Positions 62,790 to 64,000 of a stretch of 64,000 nt of DNA are shown here, piece by piece. Both the position numbers and the translations under genes were made by a program. Location: positions 25,348,852 through 25,412,851 of the forward strand of contig CATQJL010000001.1 of NCBI GenBank assembly GCA_958299035.1, in the 5' to 3' direction. This DNA comes from Cylicocyclus nassatus (taxonomy: Eukaryota > Nematoda > Chromadorea > Rhabditida > Strongylidae). The notes under the pieces are model-generated. The model made no database searches, was not told the origin of the DNA, and saw only the letters and a program-made list of their open reading frames with translations. Within the stretch, counting starts at the first letter, position 1. Every line of letters starts with the position of its first letter.

Positions 62790-63490
62790 TTATAAATAAT
62801 GCACTTTTCTGAGCTTCAAATTTAAATCAAGATAATTCTTATCCGATACCATCTGTCTACTCAATAAAACCTCATGCAACCAGGAAAACTTAAGCTATAC
62901 AATGCATACTTTGGTGTGACTGTAACCACTATGAAAAAGATTTTTTGGCATGAACACTGCCGAAAATTTTTCTGGAAGCTCTAGTTTGAGAGGACGTAAC
63001 TTACTCTAAAATGTACTAAGATACCGCAAACTTTGCTTATTGTATAGCATATAGTCCGTTGAATAGTAGAGTAAGATTGGATTTCGCGAAAATTTCTCGC
63101 GAAGAAATACAAAGCAGCGAAAGCACCCAATTTTTCCGCATTTTAGGAAAGGCAAAATTCATTTGTCTAGATTTCTCCAATTTTTTTTCAAAGAACGAGA
63201 ATTTCTGCCGCTTTCTTACCATTAGTTGTGCTGGATCCACTCTACCTGTGCAGAGCGAAAGTTCTGCAATCGCTTTCGCCTGAATCCAGCAATTAGCCAA
63301 ATTTGAGCCAAAGCTCCTTCGCTCAAGATTTTTCAAAATTTAGCCTTGTTAAGCATTTGTAGCAAAAACCTGGCGATTACTACCTATTATGGAAAAAGAA
63401 TCTGAGCATTTTTCATGGACTTAAAGCGAGTGAAATGAAAGTTTTTCAAGTTTTAAACTCTTATCTTTGAAGACATGAAAACTCCTGTTG
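62790..63490 (+). repeat. Dispersed repeat, copy 2 (partner at 9600-10330)
   Basis: Same blocks in the same order as 9600-10330, diverged. No termini or coding capacity recognised. Confidence 0.5.
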
Positions 63491-64000
63491 AACAAAGCTT
63501 TTCGAAGGCAAAATAGCACATAATAATCTAGAAAAAAGGGACTATCATATTCCATAAAAATTTTATAAAGAAAACGGTTCTATTTTGAAAAGTAGCTCGA
63601 AAAATGAAGTAAGAAAGTGGAGGTGCAACCAACCACGACCAATACCGTTGATTACCCCCCCCCCCCCCCACCATTTCTGGCAAATCTCAAGAGGATTTGC
63701 TTACTGCCGCATCCCACCGTACCCCGAAAATAACGGTAAGACGAGGTACCAAGAGATCGTCTTAATAAGCTGAGAATAATCCTTCTTTCAGATTCAGAAT
63801 TTATGCATTCCAAAAATTCCGCGGAATTCGCGGAATGTCGCCTTCGCGAAATACCTGAAATTTCGCGACATTTACGGAAATTTCGCACGTTCTGAGAGCA
63901 GTGTTGTAATGAAGGTATACATAACAAAGAATTTCAAAATGATATAAACTCTGGCATCCATGATCGTTCTATGTATTCCGTCTCCATCTATGTAGCGCAC
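63491..64000. other. No recognisable feature
   Basis: A poly-C run near 63655-63669 and short ORFs without recognisable content. Confidence 0.35.

Overview
This is eukaryotic DNA, most likely from a nematode and plausibly a strongylid/hookworm-type worm. The reasons are a serpentine (7TM) receptor gene pair with introns of about 50 bp and TTTCAG-type acceptors, an RTE-type non-LTR retrotransposon of the kind common in strongylid genomes, and very dense transposon content in an AT-rich background. The species is an inference. No rRNA, functional tRNA, CRISPR or bacterial gene organisation was seen.

Left part (1-11.2 kb): mostly non-coding. It holds the 5' LTR of a minus-strand LTR element that leaves the window, a TA-flanked MITE, a foldback element carrying an inverted pair of tRNA-like sequences, a 1.3-kb hAT-type palindrome with an 8-bp target duplication, a Helitron end, and diverged repeat fragments.

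Middle part (11.2-34.6 kb): a nest of LTR retrotransposons. The best is a 12.9-kb Ty3/Gypsy-like element (11928-24853) with near-identical LTRs and a CATC target duplication. Its layout is unusual: a zinc-finger-like ORF, gag, a glycoprotein-like ORF with a mucin-like Thr tract BETWEEN gag and pol, then protease-RT-RNase H-integrase, then an ANTISENSE membrane-protein ORF before the 3' LTR. Pol is interrupted by a 1.44-kb DNA transposon and by frameshifts. A chain of older relatives follows and shares its LTRs in tandem: A (Ser/Arg-rich CCHC ORF), LTR, B (zinc-finger ORF, gag, glycoprotein, antisense membrane ORF; no pol), LTR, C (zinc-finger ORF plus Ser/Arg-rich CCHC ORF), LTR. The chain runs into a 500-N gap. 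A cDNA-library adapter sequence sits on the far side of the gap.

Right part (35-64 kb): a large inverted segmental duplication (arms about 38.05-43.63 kb and 50.16-59.66 kb) carries two divergently oriented six-exon 7TM receptor genes of 305 codons. Every exon has the same length in both copies. The right copy is intact and the left has ACG in place of the start ATG. Comparing the arms gives natural empty/filled sites for a Helitron, a TA-MITE and several foldback insertions. A decayed RTE retrotransposon and more MITEs fill the spacer. The last 4 kb holds further MITEs and repeats with no recognisable gene.
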